A DNA stretch of 64,000 bases from Micropterus salmoides. Lineage: Eukaryota > Chordata > Actinopteri > Centrarchiformes > Centrarchidae. Shown piece by piece: positions 47,998 to 60,189 of this stretch. Both the position numbers and the translations under genes were made by a program. Each line of letters begins with the position of its first letter. The stretch's first letter is position 1. The notes under the pieces are model-generated. The model saw only the letters and a program-made list of their open reading frames with translations, searched no databases and was not told where the DNA came from. The DNA lies in contig NW_024040040.1 in the NCBI RefSeq assembly GCF_014851395.1, positions 20,627,000-20,690,999 of the forward strand. Direction: 5' to 3'.

Positions 47998-49565
47998 ATA
48001 ACAACAAGAACATTAAAGCAGCATCCTGCTTCCCTCTCAGTCTGTTAAGATCAGGTAATGCAATTAAAATCTAATTAAAACCACATTAAATTGCTTTTAA
48101 GTGTCGTTGTTTGTGTCAAGTACAGACAGGATCTCTCTATTAGCATGATTACACAAATGCAGACACTGAGAAACAAATACTGTAAGTGGCATAGAAATAC
48201 ACACAAGCACAACATTAATTTAGTACAAATACACGACAAGAAAAGAAACACAAATAAAGGCTCATATAAACTGTGTCTTTTTACGGGCACATTTTTGTTG
48301 ACTACATGTGCAAACAAAAACATCTAATATACATTGCAGTATTTTGTCTTTTCTAGTAAGATCTTCACTTTATTTAGATTTAAAATCCTAAAATCCCCTA
48401 AAGGTGATGTCCTAGAGATAAGGTTTCTCATTTGGTCAAAAACTGAGGCTGACAGGTCTACCCTGGTCAATATGTAAATACTGTGTCCATACAGAGGACG
48501 TCTTAGTCTTTGTAGCCAAGACTGTCTGTCAAATTCCCAGAGATTTTACTTGACACTAGAAAGTTACTAATTCTAATCCCCAAACTAGCTCCAAAGTTGA
48601 CCTACTCTGAATAATGTTACACATGAGCAGGACACAGAACATTGCTGAAAAAAAGCAAGGATTGCTCAGCTGGATTTCCCAGGATATTAAAAGCTTTCCA
48701 AAAAAAAAGAACTCTGGTTGTCCTCCACCTAAAACCATTTAGCTGTTCAGGAAGTCCCACATAAAGCCAGTTGGTTCTGCTCTGTCATCACCTCAGCAAC
48801 AGCACTCTCATACACATCCAAAAATTAGTGGAATTATGCACAATCGGGTAACAAGCTTTCAGTTCCTCTTGCCTTGATTTAGCCTAAGAGGAAATTTACA
48901 GTGATAGCTTGACTAAAAGGCTGACAAGAAAAGTGGGGAGATGGGGACCAACGGGCCATGAAGTCTGGTCAACTTCCCGTTCTTTTCATCTGTTTGTTTG
49001 TTTTATTTCTTTTCAGATCCCTCTGTCTGGAGTCAACACACCACTGAACTTGGCCACACTAAACGACTTTGACGAAGCGGGGTCAAACTAGCTCCAAAGG
49101 CTCTGCTGTTTTCATTTGGATACAATTTTCTAGTACAACTTTGCAGAAATGTATAAATCAAATCGTATTTGTTATCTAATCGGAAGTAGAAAGAGTCAGG
49201 TAAGCATAAATAATTTAATACATTTTACTTTTCCAAACTACCGCCTTTCTCAGGGCAAGTTGCCTTTGTTGTACCTCTTTTTGCAACATGAAGCACCATC
49301 ATCTGTTTGAAGTACATTTTTCTATAGTATTTTTTAAGAAAGTGAGCCAAAAATGTAATGCAAAATTTTATTTGATCTGTCAAAATGAAAATGAGATATT
49401 CATTAGGTATGCATCTACCTCCCTGCCAAATCTTCTTAAATAATAACACAATGATATGGTATTGATTTGTGTACGAAAACCTCGTTTCCTCTTCAAGTCC
49501 TCCACAGAGTGCTCAGTTGCTAAAAAAAAAACAGCAACCCCCTGGACCTGGAAGGAAATCAGCAT
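47998..49565. other. AT-rich unique DNA, no gene seen
   Basis: Overlapping opposite-strand ORFs at 48075-48327 and short ones up to 49580 lack motifs. Confidence 0.45.
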
Positions 49566-49593
49566 TTTGCTCAAGGACACTTCAGCAAGGCAG
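49566..49593 (+). repeat. Fragment of dispersed fish repeat
   Basis: TGCTCAAGGACACTTCAGC and the following AAGGCAG match the minus strand of 4004-4032 at CTTCAGCAAGGCA. Confidence 0.4.
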
Positions 49594-49638
49594 ATGCTTT
49601 CAAACAGGATTTTTGGCTCCCACTGATTAAGGCACCTA

Positions 49639-49811
49639 CAGTGGGTACGGAAAGTATTCAGACCCCTTTAAATTTTTCACTCTTGGTTTCATTGCAGCCA
49701 TTTTCCAAAAATCAAAGAAGTTCATTTTATTTCTCATTAATGTACACTCAGCACCCCATCTTGACAGAAAAAAACAGAAATGTTGAAATCTTTGCAAATT
49801 TATTAAAAAAG
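49639..49811 (+). repeat. Left terminal inverted repeat of Tc1-like element
   Basis: Pairs with 51036-51211. Contains AAAGTATTCAGACCCCTTTA near the tip and CACTCAGCACCCCATCTTG in its inner half, both present inverted on the right. Confidence 0.95.
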
Positions 49812-50015
49812 ATAAACTGAAATATCACATGGTCATAAGTATTCAGGCCCTTTGCTGTGACACTCATATTTAACTCACATGCTGTACATTTCTTCTGATC
49901 CTCCTTGAGATGGTTCTACTCCTTCATTGGAGTCCTGCTGTGTGTAATTGAACTGATTGGACTTGATTAGGAAAGGCACACACCTGTCTATATAAGACCT
50001 TACAGGTCACAGTGC

Positions 50016-51016
50016 ATGTCAGAGCAAATGAGAATCATGAGGTTGAAGGAACTGCCTAAGGAGCTCAGAGACAGAATTGTGGCAAGGCACAGATCTGGCC
50101 AAGGTTACAAAACAATTTCTGCAGCACTCAAGGTTCCTAAGAGCACAGTGGCCTCCATAATCCTTAAATGGAAGAAGTTTGGGACGACCACAACTCTTCC
50201 TAGACCTGGCCGTCCAGCCAAACTGAGCAATCGTGGGAGAAGAGCCTTGGTGAGAGAGGTAAAGAAGAACCCAAAGATCACTGTGGCTGAGCTCCAGAGA
50301 TGCAGTAGGGAGATGGAAGAAAGTTCCACAAAGTCAACTATCACTGCAGCCCTCCACCAGTCGGGGCTTTATGGCAGAGTGGCCCGACAGAAGCCTCTCT
50401 CAGTGCAAGACATATGAAAGCCTGCATAGAGTTTGCCAAAAAACACATGAAGGACTCCCAGACTATGAGAAATAAGATTCTCTGGTCTGATGAGACCAAG
50501 ATTGAACTTGTTGGTGTTAATTCTAAGCGGTATGTGTGGAGAAAACCGGGCACTGCTCATCACCTGCCCAATACAATCCCAACAGTGAAACATGGTGGTG
50601 GCAGCATCATCCTATGGGGGTGATTTTCAGCTGCAGGGACAGGATGACTGGTTGCAATTGAAGAAAACCTCATCCAGAGTGCTCAGGACCTCAGACTGCG
50701 CCGAAGGTTCACCTTCCAACAAGACAATGACCCTAAGCACACAGCTAAAATAACAAAGGAGTGGCTTCAGAACAACTCTGTGACCATTCTTGACTGGCCC
50801 AGCCAGAGCCCTGACCTAAACCCAATTGAGCATCTCTGGAGAGACCTGAAAATGGCTGTCCACCAACGTTCACCATCCAACTTGACGGAACTGGAGAGAA
50901 TCTGCAAGGAAGAAAGGCAGAGGATCCCCAAATCCAGGTGTGAAAAACTTGTTGCATCATTCCCAAGAAGACTCATGGCTGTACTAGCTCAAAAGGGTGC
51001 TTCTACTCAATACTGA
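50016..51016 (+). pseudogene. Tc1-like transposase, inactivated
   Basis: Cut-and-paste transposase of the DD34E Tc1 family. The 5' frame (from ATG 50016; ATG 50037 is the more usual start) encodes the DNA-binding half, with two helix-turn-helix motifs separated by the GRPAKL linker, and runs to 50417. A 1-bp deletion near 50395-50401 then shifts the frame. The catalytic half continues in the other frame from about 50402: LWSDETKIE holds the first Asp, FQQDNDPKH the second, and PDLNPIEHLW the Glu, with 34 residues between the second Asp and the Glu. Two TGA codons interrupt it, at 50621-50623 (where a Cys normally follows LWG) and 50645-50647 (probable CGA decay), and about a dozen residues are missing after the second stop. 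The frame ends at 51016 after TELERICKEERQRIPKSR and the usual C-terminal tail. The catalytic triad is visible but split by these lesions. Confidence 0.95.
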
Positions 51017-51035
51017 GCAAAGGGTCTGAATTTTT

Positions 51036-51211
51036 CTTTTTTAATAAATTTGCAAAAATTTCTACATTTCTGGGGTTTTTTTCTGTCAAGATGGGGTGCT
51101 GAGTGTACATTAATGAGAAATAAAATTAACTTTTTTGATTTTTGGAAAATAGCTGCAATGAAACAAAGAGTGAAAAATTTAAAGGGGTCTGAATACTTTC
51201 CCTACCCACTG
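51036..51211 (+). repeat. Right terminal inverted repeat of Tc1-like element
   Basis: Reverse-complement partner of 49639-49811, starting just after the transposase stop region. Confidence 0.95.
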
Positions 51212-51289
51212 TATAACTGCTGTAAATCTCCAACATGCAACTGCATGTTACTGATTTTTTTTTTTATTGCAGTCAGGTAAATGCAGTGG

Positions 51290-52240
51290 ACAGAGGAACA
51301 AACTGCTCAGGTGTGATCACATCAGCTGCATCTTAGCTGCAGATGCAACGGCAGAAACCGAAGCAGACATTGCAGAACTGAGAAGTAATTAGAGGCCAGG
51401 CTGCCGCGTTCCTTCAGCTGACACCAAATCAATGCAGTTTTTCCGCGTTATCAATTAAAGACGTGTAATTACAAGCGCGGAGAATTGCCTCTCACAAACG
51501 GTCAGGCCGTAGAGACGGCCCTTCACCACTTGCTGGCTCCAGACCCTCTCCTCGATTTGCAGCACCTTGACCCCGATGCCTCTAATGACAACCTGGAGCA
51601 GCAACGACCGGGTTGTTTATGGATTTTATGGCGTTCACTCCAAACACCTGAGCGATAAACTCAGTGTAGCATGCAGAACCGAAATGCTGTAAACTTGGTA
51701 GCGAGCCAAAGTGCAAAATGTATTACTCAAGAGCCCGGCTCCCAATTGAAGCCAGCTGGGTTTGAACCATTAGCCGGTACAAGCAGAGACAACCTGGTTG
51801 CTGAGTGCGTTAGACACTCCTGGGTAAATGAAACAGGGCTCTACACTACTCCCTCCCCCCCAACATCCACCCCCTCAACCCCGCGGCCTACCATCAGCAC
51901 CTAGGAAAATGGGTTTGAAACGAGGGCAGCTCCCCACCCCCCTCCTCTAAATGAGCAGATGGAGGCTTCCGCAACGATTATCACCACATTACCTGGGAGT
52001 CTGTTGACGAACAGGAACAATACAGGCGGCGCTAATAAACCCCAATCAAACATGACACCCCGGCTAATGTTGCTCACTTCTCTATCCCTACAAGGCAGAG
52101 CTAGTCGCACTGATTTGTTTTCATCAAACGGCCCCGGCTACAGCTGCATTCTTTACAAGCAGGGGAGAGTCAGTAAAGGTGATTTCCTTCGTAGGTCTCA
52201 GCCTTGGCTGTCCTTATGGTCATAAAAGCATTTCCTCATG
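51290..52240. promoter_or_regulatory. Candidate conserved non-coding cluster
   Basis: Unique, GC-balanced sequence right after the Tc1 insertion. 51380-51500 has TATCAATTAAAGACG and GTAATTACAAGCG motifs. 51900-52230 is similar. The ORFs 51671-51904 and 51959-52225 (plus) and 51901-52110 (minus) overlap without protein character. Enhancer status is inference. Confidence 0.3.
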
Positions 52241-54812
52241 AATTTTACTCTTGTCAGGGTAGGAACAGCATGTAGACCATCATGTTACTGTTAAACTCCC
52301 CACTAAATTTAAATACAACATTTTTTCAGGGACAGGAGCAGCATAAGACTTAATGTAAATATTAAGGTTTTAAATGATGGAGTACACTTGTGTATGTGCA
52401 TTTTTGTTTATTCATATGTACGTTTTCTTACTGTATACTACATGTAGCCCTGGAACTCCAGTGGGATGACAAAGGTGACACTTCTGAGAACAGGCTTTGT
52501 GATGGGCCAAACAAAGCTCAAGTAAATAAGCTTACTTGGGACAAGGTGATTTTACTGAAGCTCAGTTAAACAGCAACATTTCAAAAATCAAGAGTGCCAT
52601 ATTTTTCATTCACAGTGGCGAGAGTTTGCAGCTATGTATATGCCAGTGTGAATGGACAGACAGAAAGTGATGCTTGCCAGACCTCAGTTTATGTCATATG
52701 AACATTGCTGAATTAGTTTTTAACGAGAGGAAAATTATCATGATATTTTGTTTTATTTCATTTTCAGTATGATAAATGACACTCAGTATATCATGAAGCC
52801 ATTGCAGAGGTTTCTCTGGTATCTAGCAGACAAGTATTTCTCTCCCCAAAATTCACACTTCTCTTCCTCTCTCTTCCTTTGTTTTAGTGTTAGTGCTCAG
52901 TTTTCTCCCTCAGGGAATCAAGCACTCTCCCTCTGTCTCTCTCATGGCTCCTTTTAATACCCAAAAAAGCCCAACTGTAACAACAGTGGTTTCTAAACAA
53001 CCAGGGGATTCCAGACGACTGACCTCAGTGCTGTTCGTCCACCGCTGAGATACAAATATTTACCCCTATCGCATTCAGCTCAGCGCTGAGGGCGACCCCA
53101 CCACGAGAAACCCTCCCTGATTGGGCCCTGCCTGGCTTGAATTTTCCTCCAAAACAAATAAAACTCATTTTGTCTCTTTTCCTTCTCTTAAACAAACCTA
53201 AAAACACCCGTCAATGAAGAAAGCACACGTCATTCCCGACATTCTTCTTATACTCCACGTTTTGTAGTTTAAGCTGCAATTTGGAGTTTCAACCTTTTTA
53301 TGCATTTATTTATCAGAGACTTTGGAAATTTTATTGAATTTATCTGATTATTGGAGAAAAAACTTTCTAGGTTGAGCAAAGAAATTATTTTACAATAAGT
53401 TAGTTACTTAGCTTGCTTACCTTTCAAAATCATGAAAGTGAAGGTATACTTTGAACATATTACATCTCTGCTGTTTGCTGATGATAATTCTCCTGCTGCT
53501 TCAGCTTCCTCAGATTGCACACTGGTGATGTTTTGTGATGTGGTTGTAGTCAGCAAGTGTAAGGTCATTGTACTCCCTTTCTGAAGGAAATTCAGTTGCC
53601 CCCCAAAGCATCTTGGGGTTCTGTGCATGACAGAGGGAAAGATGGAACATTAGATCAACAGGCAGATTAGTTCAACAATTTGCCAGTTGAAAGGAATTTG
53701 TTGAGGTGGTTCAGCATTTGATCAGGTTGCCTCCTGGATGCCTCCCTGTGGGGGTATTTGGGGCAAGTGTGAAGGGACCCATGACACAGTGGATGAATTA
53801 CATCATATCCCATCTGGCTTGGGAATGCCCAGAAATCCCTCAATAGCATCTAGAAAACAGTGATGGGGGAGAAGGCGCCAAACTTAGCCTGCTGTCACTG
53901 TGACTCAGAGCAGCTGAAAACAGACGAATGTATGGATGAATTCTGACCAGAGTTCCTTCTTTGCTGTTCAGGTTTACCAGTTAGCAAAGCTCCACCCATT
54001 GACACTTAACTGAACCAATACAATTTCTTCCACCTCTCAGAAATGTTCTGCTCCAGTGTGCAACTGAGCTATATAGTACCTAATCTTAAAAGTAAAAGTG
54101 TTATTTTAATTATTTTGACGTAATTGACAAATTAACCAATGTAGCTACTTGTGAACATTCTAGTACATTAAAATTTTGCACCAGTTTTAATTGCTCTATA
54201 ACGAGGTATTGACTCCCAGTCTGGTCTTATCAGCTTATGTTTCCCAGGTGGTATATGTGCTGTGATTGTGCATGCTTTATTGTATGCCTAGAACATCTCT
54301 GCAAACAAAATTTGATTTGATCATTTCTCACTGAATAAAACACTAGAGGTGTTGTTTTTTCTCCTTGTACTTTGATTTTTTTTTTTTCTTGTTTCTTAAA
54401 AATTAGGACGAATGGAGTCTGTGTTGCTTGTATCACCAAAGAAAAAACCCAAAATGATTATATTTTTCAGATCTGGGTGAATTGGATAAATCACAGGCCT
54501 CTGTAAAAACACCACTAAGGGTCTGAAAAAGCCTGAGTACACAATATATTCCTTTTCAAAGCACCCGTTGCAGTAGTTTGTGTTTGACACTGATCAAGCA
54601 TAATCATCAGGCGATCAGGGCTTATGTGTGTGCGTCTATGAACAGCACACACTGAAACACACACAAAGAGCATCTCCCCCTCTATCTTCCCAGTGCAAGT
54701 AGAGCTAACCACTCCAGGGAGCTGGAGACTCAATTAATGACATACATACAGCACTTGCAAGATGTCAGAAAGAAAGAAACACTGTACATATGCACATTAG
54801 GCCATTCTATAT

Positions 54813-54813
<1 letters not shown>
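52241..54813. other. Unique AT-rich DNA, no gene seen
   Basis: No supported gene, RNA or transposon. 53030-53130 is CpG-containing and could be a small constrained patch. Confidence 0.4.

Positions 54814-54865
<52 letters not shown>
54814..54865. repeat. (GT)26 microsatellite
   Basis: Uninterrupted GT dinucleotides. Confidence 0.98.
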
Positions 54866-54869
<4 letters not shown>

Positions 54870-55680
54870 AGGTGTTGTACTCTCATGCATATAGTACAGA
54901 ATGTAGGCTAAGGCCAGCCTCTGGGAAATACTGTATGTTCCTCTGCATTATCCACCTTGGAGCCTTAGCATATCTAACGCACTGTAACATACTGTAAATA
55001 GATTTGAACTTAACAGTGTTACTATACATTAAATTCAACACAAACAAATAGAAACAAATGGTGGCACTTGTAAGTAAATACACAACAAGGATTTGACTTC
55101 ACTGTGAATTCCCATAAGATATAACTAAATTGTAAACATGGATGTCCATTTGTGTGTATACTTCCATCGCATAAGCAGCGCTCAATGTGAACATTTCAGG
55201 CTCATCGTTTCTGCAGATTTTTACAGTAAAATACGCACATTTCTCGTAAAGTTAAAGATTAGTTTAATCAGATTTTGACTTGGATTTCATGTCCCCCGTC
55301 ATGCAGTAAAAAGTCAGGTCAAGTAAGGGATGTAAAAGAAATCCAACAACATGCTTAATAACTTCATAATAACAACCATCACATGCTTTTATAAATGTAA
55401 CAATAGTTTTTTATACAAAAAGTCTTTCTGTACCTTTTAAGGAAGTACATCTTCTCTATATACTACCCATCCAGTCATTCATGAGTCATCGAGTTCAATC
55501 AAGTTCTTTATTCAGGGCCTTTAAAATATCATAGGATCCTGTCCAATTCTAGTTTTTACTTTAATTTATGTTACTTTAGTTTCTTTAGTTAACTCCAATA
55601 GATGTATTCACTATATCTATATTTTTTTGTCACTGAACTAACAATTAAGACACCTTTTGTAAGCGAGGGTGTCTCTTTTT
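54866..55680. other. AT-rich DNA, no gene seen
   Basis: No supported feature. Confidence 0.45.
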
Positions 55681-55980
55681 GGAAGTCAACTCTTCATTTC
55701 ACACCTCTGTGGGCTTCCACAAAACCAAGTCCTCACCTCTTCACTCTGTCTTTCCGGCTTATGCATGGTCGGCTGCAGTTGAGTGGTCACCACTTGGAAG
55801 AAGACGGTGGCTGTCCACAGATCCAGGGGTCAAAGTTCATTCCTGTTCTCCTGGCAAAAGGTGAGAGGACCACAGCACGGGTCAATGGTGCTGAAATCTC
55901 ATTTAAGAGATTGACCCCGAAGGGCCGGCTCAAGCCTCAGAGATGTCGTCACCGGGGATGATGTATAGTTTTGGTGCTGA
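55681..55980. promoter_or_regulatory. Candidate conserved non-coding block
   Basis: GC-balanced unique stretch (about 55740-55960) inside AT-rich flanks. A 119-codon plus frame (55602-55961) runs through it and a second plus frame overlaps, so openness is not specific. No domain is recognised, so a regulatory block is as likely as an exon. Confidence 0.25.
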
Positions 55981-56692
55981 GAGAGGAGCCCTAACGCAAC
56001 ACACACATCCACACATGCACACACCTAGGTCGACAGGCGCTGATGCACAGAGCTTCAGAGCATGTCTATGTGGTAACACATCTTTCATCAGATAAGACAA
56101 AACTTTAAATGAGCCTTGTGTGGAAACTGGGATGTTATAACAGCAAATAATAACAGTAGCACAAACAAAACAAGGACAGAGATAAGAACAAAGACAGGGT
56201 CAAACACAACACAACAGATAACTTAAACAAGAAAGGTTAAGTAGAAATGTATGAGTCACAGTATAAAACGTTGGAGGCTGCAGTAGAGCAGAAGCAGTAT
56301 AGCTCATCATCAGCTGATTCAGAACAGAGAGGGATAATCCATCCATTTAATTTAAACAAACAACTTATGTCTTGTCTATCAACAGTGAGATTTTTTCTCT
56401 GTAGAGTTCCTATTGTGATTTTACACAAAAAGCCTTGCTCAGAACAGCTTTGATCTAAATTTAACACACTGCACACTGTGGATGTTTAAAGATCAGAAGA
56501 GGCCTTCACCAGAGGCATTTTACCTGATGTAAGATGGCAGATTATGGAGCAAATTGTGATACGTTTCAGTGATAAATTTCAGGTGACAGGCAAGATAAGC
56601 TCATTGTGTCACTTGTGTCTATTTTTTTCCTCTGTGTGCTCTTGGTCCAGTGCCAAGTAGAATCAAAGCATCGAGTATCTGTGTGAGTGGAG
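55981..56692. other. Unique DNA, no gene seen
   Basis: No supported feature. Confidence 0.45.
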
Positions 56693-56718
56693 GTGTGTGT
56701 GTGTGTGTGTGTGTGTGT
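56693..56718. repeat. (GT)13 microsatellite
   Basis: Uninterrupted GT dinucleotides. Confidence 0.97.
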
Positions 56719-58640
56719 CCTGTGCTGTGACTTTGTGAGGACTGATTATATTTTAAGAGTGAAGATTTTTTTGCAAACTGCGGACATTTCAGACAATCCT
56801 CACTTCTTCAAAGGTCAATTCAAGGGTTAAGACTTAGTTTTAGGGTTAGGGTGAAACTTAGGCTGAGATTAAGAAGGATGAAACAAACAATGGAACAAAA
56901 ATTTGTAGAAAAAAATGTTACAGACTGGACATCAGATAAATATACTGATAACACCTTAAATTCATAAAAGGTTTATTAAATGCTATAAAAACAGCATTAA
57001 AACATGTGCATTTTGTCATATGTTCTTATTTTTATCTTCAATAAGCAGATACACGTACTGTAATGGATGTGGATGCGTTTGGAAGCTGAAGAGGTAACAC
57101 ATTGTTTAACAGAAGTCATCTTTTTCACGTCTCTCTTTACTTCACTATCTCTTGCTCTCTAGACTATTGTCTTTTTGTCAGTATCATGCATCGGGGGCAC
57201 CACATGGCCTTGTACACGCCATTTGTGTTACTTTCTTGAATTATTGCATGTAGCACGGGTGTTGCAGCGAACAGAAGGGAACAAAGACAGTGAAATGAAC
57301 CCCTCATTGATCTTCGTATTGAGAACATCTGCCCCAAACCTGAGGGGGGTTCGCAGACTCAGAGGAGTTGTTGGAAGTTGCATGCATACTAAGCAGCCGA
57401 GTTCAGGTATATACCAAGTTAATTTGGTGTATTTGAGAGACTTCATTTGAAAAAGTAGTGTGCACTCTTTTAACCTTCAGGCAGGCTTCACAGTAAATGT
57501 GTCATTCTGTCAAAACTCTAAAATTACCTACTATAACGCATGTAGAAGTCATCAAGATGAGACAACAATTCATTATCACAAATAGCGTTTGTTTTCCTTA
57601 CCCCTAAAACACAATGTTCAATACTTTATATTAAATTAGTCAACTTTATTTATGCTACTTTTATTTAGCACTTTTCAAACAGCACATAGGAGAAAAAAAT
57701 TAGAAAATAGTAGCAGCAACAACAACAACTGAGAAACCACAAAATGTGTTAAACCACAGTGTTTAAGTTGTTTAAACCACATAAAATAATGTTGTGAATG
57801 ACATTTTACAAAACAAATTGTATTAAAAGTTAGCACTCATTTCAGCAGAATGATTAAGATAGTCAAATCTTTTTAAGATGAGATAATCTAATTATAATTC
57901 AATACAGACTGCAGGCTGTCATTTTAAAAGAGAGAATCCACTCTAAACCTTTGTCTTTGGCTTTCCATATATATTTAATATCAAGCCCCATCAAGTTATT
58001 TGGTAACTTGACTTTTATAACTGGCTTGTAAACAATTGTTTCTCTTATTCCAGCAGCTTCAATGGAGACAAAAAAAACGAAAGCATATCAGTAAAAGTCC
58101 AATGTTGGTGTCCCTGAGACTAAAAGACAAAGAACATCTGTTAACTGCCTTTTCACCAAATATACACAAAGAAAAAACTACTATAGGGGAGGTGGGGAGC
58201 TCTGGCTCTGCACCCAGAGGAGCAGGAAATACTGTAGACCAGAATCCAATGCAGCCACAACAAAGACTGGGCTTTGAGTATGAAGTGCTTTAACTATTGC
58301 AGATTTTGCAGCCAAAATTCATGAACCACTTGGCTAGTTAGCTATAGCTAAGCAACAGGGTCACACCCCATCTTTTGAGGCTGTCAAAAGTTATTCTAGG
58401 GAATGTAATGTAGTAAAACTAACTGAACTACAATTAGAAAAGGCAGTCTGAGGGAAAATGGGTTCACTAGAAATGTAAGTTAAACCACTTCATCACAGAA
58501 TAGCTCCTGGAATGCATTGAAATCACAGATTGATGATATCTAGGAGGGTAACAGTATCCAAGGGAGGGGTTTTCTTTTAACTGCCAGCTGCTGGAGTTTT
58601 GCGGTGCAGCTGTTATTAAATAAATGTCCCATCTTAAGCT
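56719..58640. other. AT-rich DNA with a repeat fragment at 57636-57690
   Basis: 57636-57690 (CAACTTTATTTATGCTAC, then TTAGCACTTTTCAAACAGCA) is the edge of a common fish interspersed repeat, related to 43216. The rest has no supported gene. Confidence 0.45.
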
Positions 58641-59115
58641 CGGTATCAAGATGGCGTGGAGATCAAAAGTAGGGGGCCTGTTTGAAACCTGCCTTAATTA
58701 TAATAGAAGGAGAGCTGAAGTTCAAATATTTCATCTAGTATTGTAATACTGACGCTGTATCCCTTTCACTCGAGCCAAACGCTCTGATGGACCTGACAGT
58801 TTCCCTTACATCCAGGCGCTGGACCCACTTGTAGCCAGAATGTGGCCACATGTGGAGCTGATTATGAGGGGCTGAGTGTTTACGGCGGACCCAGATGTTG
58901 GGTGTTTAACATGGCACAGGCCGAGCGGCGAGTTTTGACAGCTCGCGGTTCAGCTCGACCTACACTTTGGTTGTCGGGCCGCTGAGACAAAATGTCAAAC
59001 ATGCAGATAAGGGCCAAGTAAATGTGATTACAGCAATTTAGTTTCTCCAATGCCCGGCCAATCTGTCTAACGTCGGTCAGCACCTCTCGTGTGTTGGGAG
59101 GGAAAGATCCAAGGC
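58641..59115. promoter_or_regulatory. Candidate conserved non-coding block, GC-richer
   Basis: Nearly 0.5 kb of unique sequence with CpGs and motifs such as CCTTAATTATAAT and GTGATTACAGCAATTTAG. It lies between repeat-like DNA on the right and AT-rich DNA on the left. The opposite-strand 85-codon frame (58880-59137) has no motif. Among the regulatory candidates this one looks most constrained, but it is still judged by appearance. Confidence 0.35.
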
Positions 59116-59149
59116 TGCAGGGCTTCCTGTAAACCACCCACTGTTAAAG

Positions 59150-59700
59150 TTAAATAGATGGATGGATGAATAAATACATGACTAATATTCTGAAAAGGAA
59201 GGAAAGGGGAATGAGGACTCATACAGCCCTGATTACCTTGTTGTTTATTGGTAGGTGAATGAAAGAATGGGTTTATTAGGAGGCAAGGAAGGAAGAAGGA
59301 CACCAGTCACCAAATCTGCTAACAGGAAAGATGGATAGAAGGTCAAACAGAATCATCAGTTTGGTAATTCACTGAGTAGCTTGTCACTAAATGAATGAGG
59401 GAGGGAGTGAGTGAATGAATTGAAGAATGAATGGAAACACAAGACATTTTCTAAAAGGAATGGACATAAACAGAATCATCAAAATCTCTCAAATGGAGCG
59501 GAAAAGGAAAGAAGGAGATCAGCCAAACAGCTCAATAATCAGCTGGAAGTGAGAAAAGAGGGAAGAGAGAATGAATAAAGCAAGAGTAATTGAACAATCT
59601 GAGAATAGTTGAATAACCTGTTGGTGAATCTGTGAGTGTTGTAACTGACTGAATGGATGGACGAGTATTCAGCATAAAGGAGAAAAATGGGAAACCACTC
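59150..59700. repeat. Degenerate long-unit minisatellite (GAATGAATGGA-rich)
   Basis: Repeated, diverged occurrences of GAATGAAT/GGATGGA, AAAAGGAAGGAAAG, CACTCAC/CAGTCACC and TTGGTGAATG follow one another in the same order, suggesting a tandem array with a unit of roughly 100 bp that has decayed. Confidence 0.5.
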
Positions 59701-60040
59701 GTTAACAGTCAGCCATCAAAATAAATAATTTTCCAATTGAATTTCAATTGTTATAAAACTATTTTATGATATAAAATATCAAGTTTGAGAAATCCTTATA
59801 TCAACAGAGCATTAAGAACATCCATATTTAACACAGGTGACTCTGGAAGGGATCAAACAGTCAACCTGAGGTTGGTGTCTTGTAGTACGGGCCGCAGAAG
59901 AGTCCTCCATGTGTTTATCAAGGTAAGTTAAAAATAAAAAGCAAATAACCCTGAGTATCTGCAGGCTCGAGGGCAATCACACATTTCAGAATATGCTGCT
60001 GTCAATTTAATATTCCTGGCCTGTGGAGGGCGGAGAGATC
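59701..60040. other. AT-rich DNA, no gene seen
   Basis: No supported feature. Confidence 0.4.
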
Positions 60041-60084
60041 AGGTGACAGGGGTATAAATAGGCCATCCGCCATCAGTTCATCTC
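60041..60084 (+). promoter_or_regulatory. Candidate TATA-type promoter
   Basis: CAGGTGACAGGGGTATAAATAGG includes a strong TATA box (TATAAATA about 60052-60059), with an E-box-like CAGGTG just upstream and an initiator-like CCATCAGTT about 25 bp downstream. The surrounding 60020-60180 is GC-richer than its flanks. It reads as a promoter for a plus-strand transcript starting near 60080 (inference). Confidence 0.35.
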
Positions 60085-60178
60085 AGCCGACTCCTTGACA
60101 GGATCAGAGTGACTGAAGACTGACTCTGATGTCACTCGAAATCAGGACAGCTGTCGCTGAGGGACCTCAGAGTCGGCG
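60080..60178 (+). other. Candidate first exon with start codon and splice donor
   Basis: Downstream of the TATA box, an ATG at 60129 (in-frame TGA upstream at 60114) opens 16 codons plus 2 bases, MSLEIRTAVAEGPQSR, and runs into CGGCG|GTGAGC, a consensus donor at 60179. The Kozak context is weak, and the peptide is not recognised. An alternative is a non-coding first exon, or chance. Confidence 0.22.
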
Positions 60179-60189
60179 GTGAGCTTCGG

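Larger units (their letters stand above)
49639..51211 (+). mobile_element. Tc1-like transposon, complete ends, TA target duplication
   Basis: A 1,573-bp element has CAGTGGGTACGG at its left end and the complement of CAGTGGGTAGGG at its right, flanked by TA at 49637-49638 and 51212-51213. The terminal inverted repeats are about 175 bp (49639-49811 and 51036-51211) and differ at only about eight positions plus a small indel, which suggests moderately recent insertion. Length, CAGT ends, TA duplication and one transposase frame are as expected for Tc1/mariner. The transposase is inactivated, so the copy cannot move by itself but could be mobilised in trans. Confidence 0.97.

Noticed and set aside
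50105..50593. Minus-strand ORFs inside the Tc1-like element
   Set aside because: Shadows of the transposase gene on the other strand.
51740..51830. tRNA-like phrases (GGTTTGAACC and GCTGAGTGCGTTAGACAC)
   Set aside because: The B-box-like word precedes the A-box-like word on the same strand and no stems form, so no tRNA can be supported.
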